Below, in pieces: positions 1 to 6,014 of a stretch of 7,409 nt of DNA. The notes under the pieces are model-generated. The model was not told where the DNA came from. It saw only the letters and a list, made by a program, of their open reading frames with translations, and made no database searches. The stretch is from Paracoccaceae bacterium (GTDB taxonomy: Bacteria > Pseudomonadota > Alphaproteobacteria > Rhodobacterales > Rhodobacteraceae): NCBI GenBank assembly GCA_009920815.1, contig RFZH01000115.1, positions 1 to 7,409 on the forward strand. Direction: 5' to 3'. The position numbers and the translations under genes are program-made. The first letter of the stretch is position 1; each line of letters opens with the position of its first letter.

Positions 1-2
1 CT

Positions 3-596
3 ATCACCATTGCTGGCATAGATTGCATAGCGTTGCGGGTCTCGTTCACAGGCGATTTAGGGTGGGAAATCTATTGCGACCAAACGGATCAAATGGTTGT
101 CTATACCGCGCTCCTCACTACCGCGCGCACCCTAAACGGCGGGCCCGTCGGCAGCCGTGCATTAATGAGCTTGCGTGTCGAAAAAGGCTATGGCAGCTGG
201 GGCCGCGAATACAGCCCCGAATATTGGCCGCAAGAGGTTGGCCTCGAGCGCTTGTGCAAAATAGAAAAGAACTTTTTGAACAAAGCGGCCTGCGAAAACG
301 TCTTGGCCTTGCCGATGCGGGAAAAAATGGTCCTTCTCCATATAAACGAAGATGCGGTAAACGCGTCAAATGCGGATGCAACTGGCGGCGAGCCGATTTT
401 TAAAAATGGCGTTGGTATTGGACGGGTCTCGTCAGGCGCATATGGATACAGCGTTAACATGTCACTTGCGATCGGATTTGTAAAAAATGCCGCTGCAGGC
501 GATAGTGTCGAGGTAATGATCCTTGGGACACCACACCAAGCAACGATCCTCGACGCGGCTCCTTTTGACCCTCAGGGCATCAAATTGCGCTCTTAA
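3..596 (+). CDS. GcvT-domain FAD-dependent oxidoreductase (dimethylglycine/sarcosine dehydrogenase-like), C-terminal part
   Basis: Partial gene: the reading frame is open from the left edge (first full codon at 3) and ends at TAA 594-596, giving the last 197 residues. The piece matches the folate-binding aminomethyltransferase (GcvT) half of large FAD oxidoreductases that demethylate glycine-betaine breakdown products. Visible hallmarks are ALRVSFTGDLGWEIY near the start, then SLRVEKGYGSWGREYSPEYW, and a GCV_T C-terminal barrel with GEPIFKNGVGIGRVSSGAYG and a DAAPFDPQG tail. In family members the missing N-terminal half carries the FAD-binding DAO domain, and the GcvT half transfers the released one-carbon unit to tetrahydrofolate; this is family knowledge, since the FAD half is outside the window. 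The exact substrate (dimethylglycine, sarcosine or another N-methyl compound) cannot be set from this part, because roseobacters carry several paralogues. A free-standing GcvT is possible but the WGREYSPEYW wording favours the fused type. The gene is convergent with the gene ending at 769. Confidence 0.85.
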   Translation: MTIAGIDCIALRVSFTGDLGWEIYCDQTDQMVVYTALLTTARTLNGGPVGSRALMSLRVEKGYGSWGREYSPEYWPQEVGLERLCKIEKNFLNKAACENVLALPMREKMVLLHINEDAVNASNADATGGEPIFKNGVGIGRVSSGAYGYSVNMSLAIGFVKNAAAGDSVEVMILGTPHQATILDAAPFDPQGIKLRS

Positions 597-632
597 TTAC
601 GACGCCAGTGCCCTTAGCAAATGTAAGGATTT

Positions 633-691
633 GGATATTTTTAGACAGAAAATGTACGCAGAGTTTGTCATTTTCTGTCCCCAAAATATCC
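633..691. repeat. Interrupted palindrome, 9 bp + 11 bp arms
   Basis: The outer arm GGATATTTT at 633-641 is the exact reverse complement of AAAATATCC at 683-691. The inner arm GACAGAAAATG at 644-654 is the exact reverse complement of CATTTTCTGTC at 669-679. The arms are nested, with a small internal loop (TA at 642-643 against CCC at 680-682) and a 14-base apical loop at 655-668. Twenty paired positions make this a strong potential hairpin. Possible roles are a bidirectional terminator, a member of a dispersed intergenic repeat family, or the remnant of a miniature element; the sequence alone cannot separate these. Confidence 0.75.
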
Positions 692-700
692 TGGGGGGAA

Positions 701-716
701 ACCGCCTGTTGGCGGT
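701..716. repeat. Short perfect stem-loop
   Basis: ACCGCC (701-706) pairs perfectly with GGCGGT (711-716) across the tetraloop TGTT. It sits directly after the larger palindrome and is preceded by six G residues (693-698), which could alternatively pair with the C-run at 728-732 to enclose this hairpin in a larger structure. Confidence 0.6.
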
Positions 717-717
717 G

Positions 718-732
718 GGGGGCAAAGCCCCC
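718..732. repeat. Short GC stem-loop
   Basis: GGGGGC (718-723) pairs with GCCCCC (727-732) across AAA. On the + strand it is followed by AAAA, not a T-run, so it is not a canonical terminator in that direction. In the - direction it is followed by the ACCGCC hairpin. Confidence 0.6.
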
Positions 733-739
733 AAAATGT

Positions 740-758
740 CGGATTGCAAAGCAATTCG
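740..758. repeat. Short stem-loop just downstream of the CorB-like gene
   Basis: CGGATTGC (740-747) pairs with GCAATTCG (751-758) across AAA, with one G-T pair. Read on the - strand it lies about 10 bases after the stop codon of the CorB-like gene and is followed by ACATTTT, so it could act as a weak terminator for that gene. The T-run is only four bases long, so this is tentative. Confidence 0.4.
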
Positions 759-768
759 ATAAAAAACA

Positions 769-2076
769 TTACAGGGGTTTTACACGCAGCTTTGTTATGC
801 GATTGGCTTCACGTCCGATAACTTCAAACCGGAACCCGTGGAAGCTAAAAACTTGGCCAACGGTGGGAATCATTTGCGCCTCGTAAATAACAAGGCCCGC
901 AATGGTGTTTGCTTCGTCATCAGGCAACGACCAATCTGTCGCACGATTGATGTCGCGAATAGTCATCGCACCATCCAGCTCAAAATGTCCATCACCAGAG
1001 GATTGGATCAGTTGTTCAGCATGAGGATCAAATTCGTCTGAAATTTCGCCCACGATCTCTTCCAAAATGTCTTCAAGGGTAATTAATCCCTCAAGGCTGC
1101 CATATTCGTCAACAACTAGGGCAAAATGCGTTCTACGGCGTAAAAATTGCCGCATTTGATCATCAAGCGACGTCGTATCAGGGACAAAATACGGCTTCAT
1201 CGCAACATCTTTGATGTTAAAAGAGTTTAAGTCGTCAAGTGACGCACCCTGCGCGCTTACCATTCTGTACATGGTACGTGCCAAATCTTTTGCATGGATA
1301 ACACCAATAATATTTTCTTGGTTATCTTTAAATACCGGCAAACGGGTGTGCGAACTTTCCAGACATTGATTCAAAATCGCACTTGGATCATCATCTGCGT
1401 TGATCATCTCGATTGAAGAGCGATGCAACATGATTTCCTCGACGGTTCTGTCAGAGAGGTCAAGCGCGCCTAAAATGCGGTCTCGGTCTTCTTTTTCGAC
1501 AATTCCTTCCGAATGGCCCAAGGTGATTGCGCCTGCAATTTCTTCGCGCACTGCAAGAATGTGGCTATCGGGATCGGTCTGAATACCAAATACCCGTAAC
1601 ACTCCGCGCACCAACCACCGCACAAGGCTTACGATGGGTGCGAAAATCATGATGATTAACGAAATAGGTCCCGCAACACGCGCTGCGGCCGTTTCTGCGT
1701 TGGTGATGGCGTAGGTTTTGGGCAAAACCTCAGCAAAAATTAAAACCAATACCGTCATAACAAGCGTGGCAAGCGCAACACCACTTTCACCGAACAGACG
1801 CGTGAAAAGTGCAGTTGTCAAAGAAGTGGCCAAAATATTGACCAAGTTGTTGCCCAGCAACACAGATCCGATCAATCGTTCGTTGTCTTCGGTAATGGCC
1901 AAAGCGCGCTGCGCACCACGAGACCCTTTGTCGGCTTGGGTGCGCAATTTTCCACGCGACGCAGCCGTAAGAGCAGTCTCAGAACCAGAAAAGAACGCAG
2001 AAAAAACAAGCAGTGCCAATATGGCCCCTGATGTGATCCAAAACGCTTGATCAAGAATTGGTGATATGTCTTCCAT
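769..2076 (-). CDS. CorB/CorC-like (CNNM, DUF21-CBS-CorC_HlyC) membrane protein
   Basis: Complete 435-residue inner-membrane protein of the family annotated HlyC/CorC or CNNM, implicated in Mg2+ and Co2+ transport or efflux. Its domain order and length resemble E. coli CorB (YfjD, about 430 residues). The DUF21 domain covers residues about 10-165, with hydrophobic segments near 14-35, 68-90, 98-118 and 134-160 and the motifs SGSET (30-34), GNNLVN (75-80) and AEVLPK (115-120). Two CBS motifs follow, at about 207-268 and 278-340, with VVDEYGSLEGLITLEDILEE near 321-340; these normally bind adenine nucleotides. The C-terminal CorC_HlyC domain is about 355-435. An in-frame TAG just two codons upstream makes ATG 2074-2076 the first possible start. 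The upstream GTAGGG lies only one base from the ATG, so its ribosome site is weak. The gene is divergent from the metallophosphoesterase. Despite the HlyC name of the family, nothing indicates a haemolysin. The transported ion is inference from the family. Confidence 0.9.
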   Translation of the reverse strand: MEDISPILDQAFWITSGAILALLVFSAFFSGSETALTAASRGKLRTQADKGSRGAQRALAITEDNERLIGSVLLGNNLVNILATSLTTALFTRLFGESGVALATLVMTVLVLIFAEVLPKTYAITNAETAAARVAGPISLIIMIFAPIVSLVRWLVRGVLRVFGIQTDPDSHILAVREEIAGAITLGHSEGIVEKEDRDRILGALDLSDRTVEEIMLHRSSIEMINADDDPSAILNQCLESSHTRLPVFKDNQENIIGVIHAKDLARTMYRMVSAQGASLDDLNSFNIKDVAMKPYFVPDTTSLDDQMRQFLRRRTHFALVVDEYGSLEGLITLEDILEEIVGEISDEFDPHAEQLIQSSGDGHFELDGAMTIRDINRATDWSLPDDEANTIAGLVIYEAQMIPTVGQVFSFHGFRFEVIGREANRITKLRVKPL

Positions 2077-2148
2077 GCCCTACGGTTTCTGTTAGTGTTT
2101 CCATCAGAGTTATGGGGGCAATCGCCCAACTATTCAAGGGATCGCGCA
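2077..2148. promoter_or_regulatory. Divergent intergenic region (CorB-like / metallophosphoesterase)
   Basis: This 72-bp gap separates two divergent start codons and should hold promoters for both genes, but I cannot point to convincing -35/-10 pairs. It contains a small stem GGGC (2116-2119) / GCCC (2124-2127) with loop AATC. A GTG at 2095 would extend the + strand gene by 18 residues, but the better ribosome site lies before 2149. Confidence 0.4.
2135..2140 (+). promoter_or_regulatory. Ribosome binding site deciding the metallophosphoesterase start
   Basis: CAAGGG lies 8 bases before GTG 2149-2151. This supports that start over the upstream in-frame GTG at 2095, which has no comparable purine-rich site at proper distance. 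Confidence 0.6.
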
Positions 2149-2781
2149 GTGTTCATCCATGATTTAGGCGCATTAGAAGACAGCATTTTGATTTTTGGCG
2201 GTGCCTATTCTAACGTCGATGCGACGCGTTCCGTGCTATCGATTGCATCTGAACAAAACATCAAAACCCTTATTCATACCGGCGATGCTGTTGCCTACTG
2301 TGCCACACCTTGTGAAACCCTGTTCGAATTGCGCAAGAGCGGAGCATATTTCATCAAAGGAAAGGGCAAAAGATACGTCGTCGTACATGGCGGAGCAACA
2401 CACATTTCACGTTTCATTTTTTCCGTCACACCACAGGACGTATTTGAGGAAGAGATCGCAGCCATAACACATCACATTGGCCCGATTGATGCGGTGATCT
2501 GTGGTCATAGTGGTATCGCATTTGAACGCGAGATTTCTGGCATTCATTGGATTAATGCGGGCGTCATTGGCATGCCACCACATGATGGTGACCCCCGTAC
2601 ACAATACGGGATCTTGAAGAACGGAAAAATGGAATTCCATCGCCTAAGCTATGATTTTGTACGTGCCCAGAACCGCATGCAGAGCGCGGGACAAACTTAT
2701 GGGTATGAAACATCATTGGTTACAGGCTATTGGCCATCAGAAGATGTTTTGCCGCCTCAGCTACGGCGGGCCAAAGGATGA
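2149..2781 (+). CDS. Metallophosphoesterase-family protein with an apparent internal in-frame deletion
   Basis: With the GTG start at 2149 this encodes 210 residues, beginning MFIHDLGALEDSILIFGGAYSN, which matches how I recall roseobacter relatives starting. Parts of a calcineurin-like phosphoesterase core are present: GD at 45-46 (HTGDAVAYC), HGG at 80-82, GH at 119-120 (CGHSG) and NAGVIGMPPHDG at 136-147, with the conserved tail GYWPSEDVLPP. What is missing is striking. After AYFIKG (66-71) the family normally continues into a GNCE-type motif and a Cys-rich stretch of several tens of residues before KGKRYVVVHGG; here residue 71 runs directly into KGKRY. The lost Asn and Glu belong to the metal centre, so the enzyme is probably inactive, although the frame stays open to TGA 2779-2781. 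The family comparison is from memory. Its 3' end overlaps the xerD 3' end by 25 bp in convergent orientation. The substrate is unknown. It may be a recent pseudogene that has not yet lost its frame. Confidence 0.75.
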   Translation: MFIHDLGALEDSILIFGGAYSNVDATRSVLSIASEQNIKTLIHTGDAVAYCATPCETLFELRKSGAYFIKGKGKRYVVVHGGATHISRFIFSVTPQDVFEEEIAAITHHIGPIDAVICGHSGIAFEREISGIHWINAGVIGMPPHDGDPRTQYGILKNGKMEFHRLSYDFVRAQNRMQSAGQTYGYETSLVTGYWPSEDVLPPQLRRAKG

Positions 2782-3686
2782 TGGTCTAACACCAAATCCC
2801 GCAAACGATCCTCAAGAACATGGGTATAGATTTCAGTTGTCGAGACATCTGCATGCCCCAGCAGCGTTTGGATCACCCTCAGATCTGCCCCGTTTGCCAA
2901 CAAATGTGTTGCAAAAGCATGTCGTATCGTGTGTGGGGTGACCAGGTCCGGCGATATTCCCGATAAAATCGCCCAGTCTTTGATTTTTTGATAAAACCAA
3001 TGCCGTGTCAAATGACCTAGCTTGCCACGTGATGGGAACAGGTAGGGCGATACAGCAAGACCATCAGATTTCAGTGCATCATTTTCTTGATCACGAAACG
3101 CAAGCCAATCCTTTAAGGCGTCTTGCGCAGGTGGTGACAAAGGCACAATACGTTCTTTGCCACCTTTGCCACGGATCAACAAAAATTGCGGATGCCCACG
3201 TGCCACAGATAACGGCAGGCTCATCAATTCACTTACGCGCATGCCGGTTGCATATAATATTTGCATCAAACAGTTTTGACGCAGTCGATCTTCATGGGTT
3301 TTAGCCGAACTGACCGATGTTGAGAGTAAGGCTTCAACCTGTTCGACGCTTAGGGTTTTGGGTAACGATTTTTTACGGCTGGGACCAGAAATCTGGATGG
3401 CGGGGTTGTCAACACGCCATCCTTCTTCGACGCAAAATCGATAGAACTGTTTAATAGCTGACAGACGTCTCGCGCGCGTTGCCCGAGATAAACCACCATC
3501 ATCAAGCATGACGATATAACGCTCAATTACCCCCATCTGCGCAGATAAAAAATCGCTGCTATGTTCTGCTAGGTACTCCTGAAAATCAACCAAATCACGT
3601 GCATAGGCATCAATGGTATTTTTGGCGGCACCTTCTTCGGCAGATTTCGCCTGTAAAAACGCCTGTATTTGAACATTTGGGGTCAT
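2757..3686 (-). CDS. xerD: Tyrosine recombinase XerD
   Basis: Complete 309-residue site-specific recombinase; with XerC it should resolve chromosome dimers at dif near the division septum, under FtsK control. The N-terminal SAM-like core-binding domain spans about 1-100 (AKNTIDAYARDL, ATRARRLSAIKQFYRF). The catalytic domain holds the whole active site: R150 (ATGMRVSEL), K174 (RGKGGKER), H252 and R255 (PHTIRHAFATH), H278 (LLGHADVSTTEIYTH) and the nucleophile Y287. The spacing matches E. coli XerD, apart from a modest extra length between K174 and H252. XerD is preferred to XerC because of the C-terminal HHPLA tail and the genomic setting; a XerC or integrase identity is unlikely, as there is no phage context. 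ATG 3684-3686 overlaps the stop of the upstream exported-protein gene (ATGA) and has AGGA six bases before it, so translation is probably coupled. The 3' end overlaps the convergent metallophosphoesterase gene by 25 bp. Confidence 0.9.
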   Translation of the reverse strand: MTPNVQIQAFLQAKSAEEGAAKNTIDAYARDLVDFQEYLAEHSSDFLSAQMGVIERYIVMLDDGGLSRATRARRLSAIKQFYRFCVEEGWRVDNPAIQISGPSRKKSLPKTLSVEQVEALLSTSVSSAKTHEDRLRQNCLMQILYATGMRVSELMSLPLSVARGHPQFLLIRGKGGKERIVPLSPPAQDALKDWLAFRDQENDALKSDGLAVSPYLFPSRGKLGHLTRHWFYQKIKDWAILSGISPDLVTPHTIRHAFATHLLANGADLRVIQTLLGHADVSTTEIYTHVLEDRLRDLVLDHHPLARRS

Positions 3687-5209
3687 CTGCTGTCCTGTGC
3701 TAAATAGACTGCGATTGCTGCGCGTCGCGCCGTATTTTCCAATCCAACAAGCCGCATTGTGGACAAAGCCTCTAACAAATCCTGCGGATCACCCTGTGCG
3801 CCTTTTTCAAATTGGATAAGCGCATTCAAGATAACTTCACCAAGCTTGCCTTGTGTTACCAAAGCATCAATTGCGGTTGGAATACGCGGCGCACGAAAGG
3901 CATCAAATATTGCGCGTTCGGTGTCGGATTGTGGGATAACTTCGCTAAATGATCCTTCCGCAATTGCGCGCAAGAAACTGTCTTGCCCATCCAAATTTTG
4001 CGCCGCGCGTTCAAAATATCCAGACAATATTGCCACCCGCGCGGCATAGATACGATCTGACCCAGCAAACGGAATATCCAACAGACGTTCTGCAAAAATA
4101 TTGGCAAAACTATATTTTAGCGGGGTTTTGGCAAAAACCGACCATGCTAGGTCCAGTGCTTGCGCGACCTCGTCTGGATCACCGATTTCAAGCGCACGAT
4201 CCAATTTCTGAAACGCCGCAACACGATCCCAGATCCCACCTGACGCAGATGGTTCATGCAACGTGTAAATCCCAAGCAGTTGGTTTTCACCAATTGCGCC
4301 GGTTTCTGACAAACGTTCTGCCGCAGCCAGTTGTAATTTCCACCCGTTATCACCATTGAGATCACTATTTGAAAATGCACGCGGCAATAAATTGGCGGAC
4401 AGCGGTGCGCCTATTGCTTCGTACAATCGAAACTCCAACGGGCTTACGCGACTGGGGGGGGGAAGGGATGCGAACAAATCATCCTGATCAGCGGTTTCCA
4501 AAAATGCGTGCAGCAACGACGCCTCGCGGTCGCTTAGGGTGCCAAGCGCTTCTGCAGTTTGTAAAATCAAAGTTGACGTTAACCAATCGCCTTTACGCGC
4601 CACGCAATAAATCCGCGTCGCATCATCAGGGTAGGTAGCCCCCATTGAGAGGACCTGATCACAGCTGGGGGGAATCGATGAATCATATAAAGATACGTCG
4701 AAAAAGGTGGGAACCAAGGGCGCCGGCAATGGTGACGCACGTTCCAAAAGCGCAAGAGCAGGGTTCACAGCACCCAATTTTATCAATGTCTCAATGCGTG
4801 CTGCAAGAAATGAACCGCTGTCATTATCGACTTGGGGCGCGTCAGCCTCGGCCAAAAGTAAGCTATAGAAAACAGATTGGATCGCGGGGGTTCGACTGTT
4901 TGGCATGGCGCGCATCAGTTGTATGACATCGCGCCCACGTGAATTACGCCAAATCGATACAGGCAAACCAGTTGTCGACGGCGGCAACAGACCAACCGAG
5001 TCGACATTAATTGTCTCAAGCGGCGATACAGAAATCTCGGGAACGCTGGTCCCTGTCGAGGAGCGCGCACCTGTCTCTTGGGTGTTGGTTTGCGGCACGG
5101 TCGGACTAGGGCGGGTTTGCGCCAGCCAGTCTATGGCGGACAATGGTATTTGCTCAGCCGACAAAGCCGTTGAAAAACATAAGAAAATCGTAAAGAGTTT
5201 AACTTTCAT
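3683..5209 (-). CDS. Exported protein of unknown function, predicted periplasmic and alpha-helical
   Basis: I do not recognise a named family. The 508-residue product begins with a clear Sec signal peptide: basic MKVK, hydrophobic core LFTIFLCFSTA, and a likely signal peptidase I cut after ALSA (residue 18). A Ser/Thr/Pro/Gln-rich linker covers about 31-66. The rest (about 90-508) reads as a chain of amphipathic helices rich in Ala and Leu, suggesting a TPR-like helical solenoid, though I see no clean repeat consensus. Only two cysteines occur in the predicted mature chain, C183 and C202, close enough to form a disulphide in the periplasm. There is no lipobox and no further membrane segment. 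The ATG at 5209-5207 overlaps the end of the 49-residue gene by 11 bp and lacks its own ribosome site, so translation is likely coupled. The stop overlaps the xerD start. A G9/C9 run at 4454-4462 encodes Pro-Pro-Pro. A role in the cell envelope is inference. Confidence 0.85.
   Translation of the reverse strand: MKVKLFTIFLCFSTALSAEQIPLSAIDWLAQTRPSPTVPQTNTQETGARSSTGTSVPEISVSPLETINVDSVGLLPPSTTGLPVSIWRNSRGRDVIQLMRAMPNSRTPAIQSVFYSLLLAEADAPQVDNDSGSFLAARIETLIKLGAVNPALALLERASPLPAPLVPTFFDVSLYDSSIPPSCDQVLSMGATYPDDATRIYCVARKGDWLTSTLILQTAEALGTLSDREASLLHAFLETADQDDLFASLPPPSRVSPLEFRLYEAIGAPLSANLLPRAFSNSDLNGDNGWKLQLAAAERLSETGAIGENQLLGIYTLHEPSASGGIWDRVAAFQKLDRALEIGDPDEVAQALDLAWSVFAKTPLKYSFANIFAERLLDIPFAGSDRIYAARVAILSGYFERAAQNLDGQDSFLRAIAEGSFSEVIPQSDTERAIFDAFRAPRIPTAIDALVTQGKLGEVILNALIQFEKGAQGDPQDLLEALSTMRLVGLENTARRAAIAVYLAQDSR
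3693..3696 (-). promoter_or_regulatory. Ribosome binding site of xerD inside the upstream gene
   Basis: On the - strand AGGA (3696-3693) lies six bases before ATG 3686-3684, inside the last codons of the 508-residue gene. It fixes the xerD start and fits translational coupling through the ATGA overlap. Confidence 0.6.
4454..4462 (-). repeat. Nine-base homopolymer inside the exported-protein gene
   Basis: Nine consecutive G on the + strand (C on the coding strand) encode three prolines at residues 250-252, in FASLPPPSRVS. The frame is intact at this length. Gain or loss of one base would truncate the protein about halfway and remove the natural coupling to xerD. Confidence 0.9.
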
Positions 5210-5348
5210 TCAACTGGATAATCTGCGTTGTGGGGGTTTGATTTGGCGAAAAATCCGCACCAAAAAACGGACCAAGATAGGCGTAGCCAACCAAGGCCAC
5301 AAAGCCTAAGACGATCAGGATAAAAAGCCACTTTATTAGTCTGCCCAT
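5199..5348 (-). CDS. Small single-pass membrane protein, 49 residues
   Basis: Short gene translated by hand from the reverse strand: ATG 5348-5346 to TAA 5201-5199. The product begins MGRLIKWLFI and continues as one uninterrupted hydrophobic segment (about residues 7-27, including LIVLGFVALVGYAYLG), then a short polar tail ending QIIQLNES. Basic residues at the N-terminus (R3, K6) and the polar C-terminal tail suggest N-in, C-out topology, or an uncleaved signal anchor. AAAAGG stands seven bases before the ATG, a good ribosome site. Its last 11 bases overlap the start of the 508-residue exported-protein gene, which lacks its own ribosome site, so the small gene probably drives that gene's translation. 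I recall similar short proteins near aroK in related bacteria, but have no name for them. Function is unknown; a partner or anchor for the exported protein is speculation. Confidence 0.75.
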   Translation of the reverse strand: MGRLIKWLFILIVLGFVALVGYAYLGPFFGADFSPNQTPTTQIIQLNES

Positions 5349-5462
5349 TGTTTTGCCTTTTATTTTTTATGCTCTCTTCACTTTATATATGGTCTTTTCG
5401 ATAAGATCACGTCATTCATGCAAAGAATTGAAATTTGGCAGCAGATCGCCAATAAGAGCGCT
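5349..5462. promoter_or_regulatory. Shared divergent promoter region for the xerD operon and aroKB
   Basis: This AT-rich stretch separates the small membrane protein gene (- strand) from aroK (+ strand). A possible + strand promoter is TTCACT (5377-5382), a 17-base spacer, then GATAAG (5400-5405), each matching 4 of 6 sigma-70 consensus positions. A possible - strand promoter has -10 TATAAA (5387-5382) with a weak -35 GTGATC (5410-5405) at 17 bases. The two would overlap, so they may compete. These are by-eye matches only. Confidence 0.4.
5356..5361 (-). promoter_or_regulatory. Ribosome binding site of the 49-residue membrane protein
   Basis: On the - strand AAAAGG (5361-5356) precedes ATG 5348 by seven bases. 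It is one of the clearest ribosome sites in the window and is a main reason to accept the short gene. Confidence 0.6.
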
Positions 5463-6014
5463 ATGACACGAACACTAAAAAAAACCGTTGCCATGGTTGG
5501 AATGATGGGTGCAGGAAAAACTGCGGTGGGCAAAGCTGTTGCCGCACAGTTGGGTGTGCCATTTTTGGATTCAGACGCTGAAATCGAACGTGCAGCGAAC
5601 ATGACCATTCCTGAAATTTTTGAACGCGACGGCGAACCTTTCTTTCGTGAAAAAGAAGCTCAGGTCATCAATCGACTGCTAGAGGCCGATCCCTGTATTC
5701 TATCAACAGGAGGAGGCGCGTTTTTGGCGGAACGCAATCGGTTAGCAATGTCCACCAAGGGCGTTTCAGTTTGGTTGAACGCGGACATAGATGTGTTGTG
5801 GTCGCGTGTTAAGCACAAGGATACACGACCCTTGCTTAAGACGGCAAATCCGCTTGAAACCCTGACGAACATTTATAACGCGCGCATTCCTGTGTATAGA
5901 CTGGCTGATATTACCGTCGACTCTCTTTCAGATATATCGATCGAAGATATGGCATCACGCGTAATTGATGCGCTGTCTGCGCGTCCTGACATAATTGAGG
6001 ACACAAATGGTTGA
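5463..6014 (+). CDS. aroK: Shikimate kinase
   Basis: Cytoplasmic enzyme that phosphorylates shikimate with ATP to shikimate 3-phosphate, step five of the pathway to chorismate. From ATG 5463 it has 183 residues, close to the usual 170-200. Key sites counted from that start: Walker A GMMGAGKT (13-20), D38 of DSDAEIE (Mg2+/shikimate), R62 (FFREKE), GGG 83-85 (shikimate binding), lid R122 in DTRPLL, and R141 in YNARIPVY. The frame also allows ATG 5418, adding 15 residues (MQRIEIWQQIANKSA). I prefer 5463 because relatives normally have only a few residues before the LKKTV strand, and because the best promoter guess would leave almost no leader before 5418. Ribosome sites are weak for both (TAAGAG four bases before 5463). 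The stop overlaps the aroB start by eight bases, so the two genes are almost certainly one operon. Confidence 0.93.
   Translation: MTRTLKKTVAMVGMMGAGKTAVGKAVAAQLGVPFLDSDAEIERAANMTIPEIFERDGEPFFREKEAQVINRLLEADPCILSTGGGAFLAERNRLAMSTKGVSVWLNADIDVLWSRVKHKDTRPLLKTANPLETLTNIYNARIPVYRLADITVDSLSDISIEDMASRVIDALSARPDIIEDTNG
5997..6000 (+). promoter_or_regulatory. Ribosome binding site of aroB inside aroK
   Basis: GAGG lies six bases before ATG 6007-6009. It decides for that start over the in-frame TTG at 5995, which would add only four residues and place the ribosome site inside the gene. Confidence 0.65.

Larger units (their letters stand above)
597..768. other. Intergenic gap between convergent genes, rich in inverted repeats
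   Basis: No ORF here looks real. The gap lies between the TAA at 594-596 and the stop of the - strand CorB-like gene at 769. From 633 to 758 it is almost entirely made of inverted repeats: a two-part palindrome (633-691) and three small stem-loops (701-716, 718-732, 740-758), listed separately. None is followed by a long T-run on either strand, so a standard intrinsic terminator is not clear. A bidirectional transcription stop or mRNA 3'-end protector would fit the convergent setting, but that is inference. Confidence 0.8.

Noticed and set aside
23..403. 126-residue + strand ORF at the left edge
   Set aside because: It is an out-of-frame shadow of the GcvT-domain gene, whose own frame shows clear family motifs.
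633..691. dif recombination site, considered because xerD is nearby
   Set aside because: The arms and the 14-base centre do not match the 11-6-11 architecture or the conserved XerD half-site, and XerD genes are not usually next to dif.
718..732. Canonical rho-independent terminator
   Set aside because: The stem is GC-rich but is followed by AAAA on the + strand and by another hairpin on the - strand, with no T-run in either direction.
2095..2148. Upstream GTG start extending the metallophosphoesterase by 18 residues
   Set aside because: The extension does not resemble the family N-terminus, and CAAGGG sits at ideal distance from the GTG at 2149.
2757..3686. Phage or island integrase instead of XerD
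   Set aside because: Length, active-site spacing and C-terminus are XerD-like, it sits in an operon with housekeeping neighbours, and there is no tRNA or attachment-site repeat nearby.
3949..4359. 136-residue + strand ORF
   Set aside because: Entirely antisense to the 508-residue exported-protein gene, with no ribosome site or domain; the opposite strand has the signal peptide and operon overlaps.
4905..5309. 134-residue + strand ORF
   Set aside because: It lies antisense to the exported protein's signal region and the small membrane protein, shows no recognisable domain, and its composition is that of a shadow frame.
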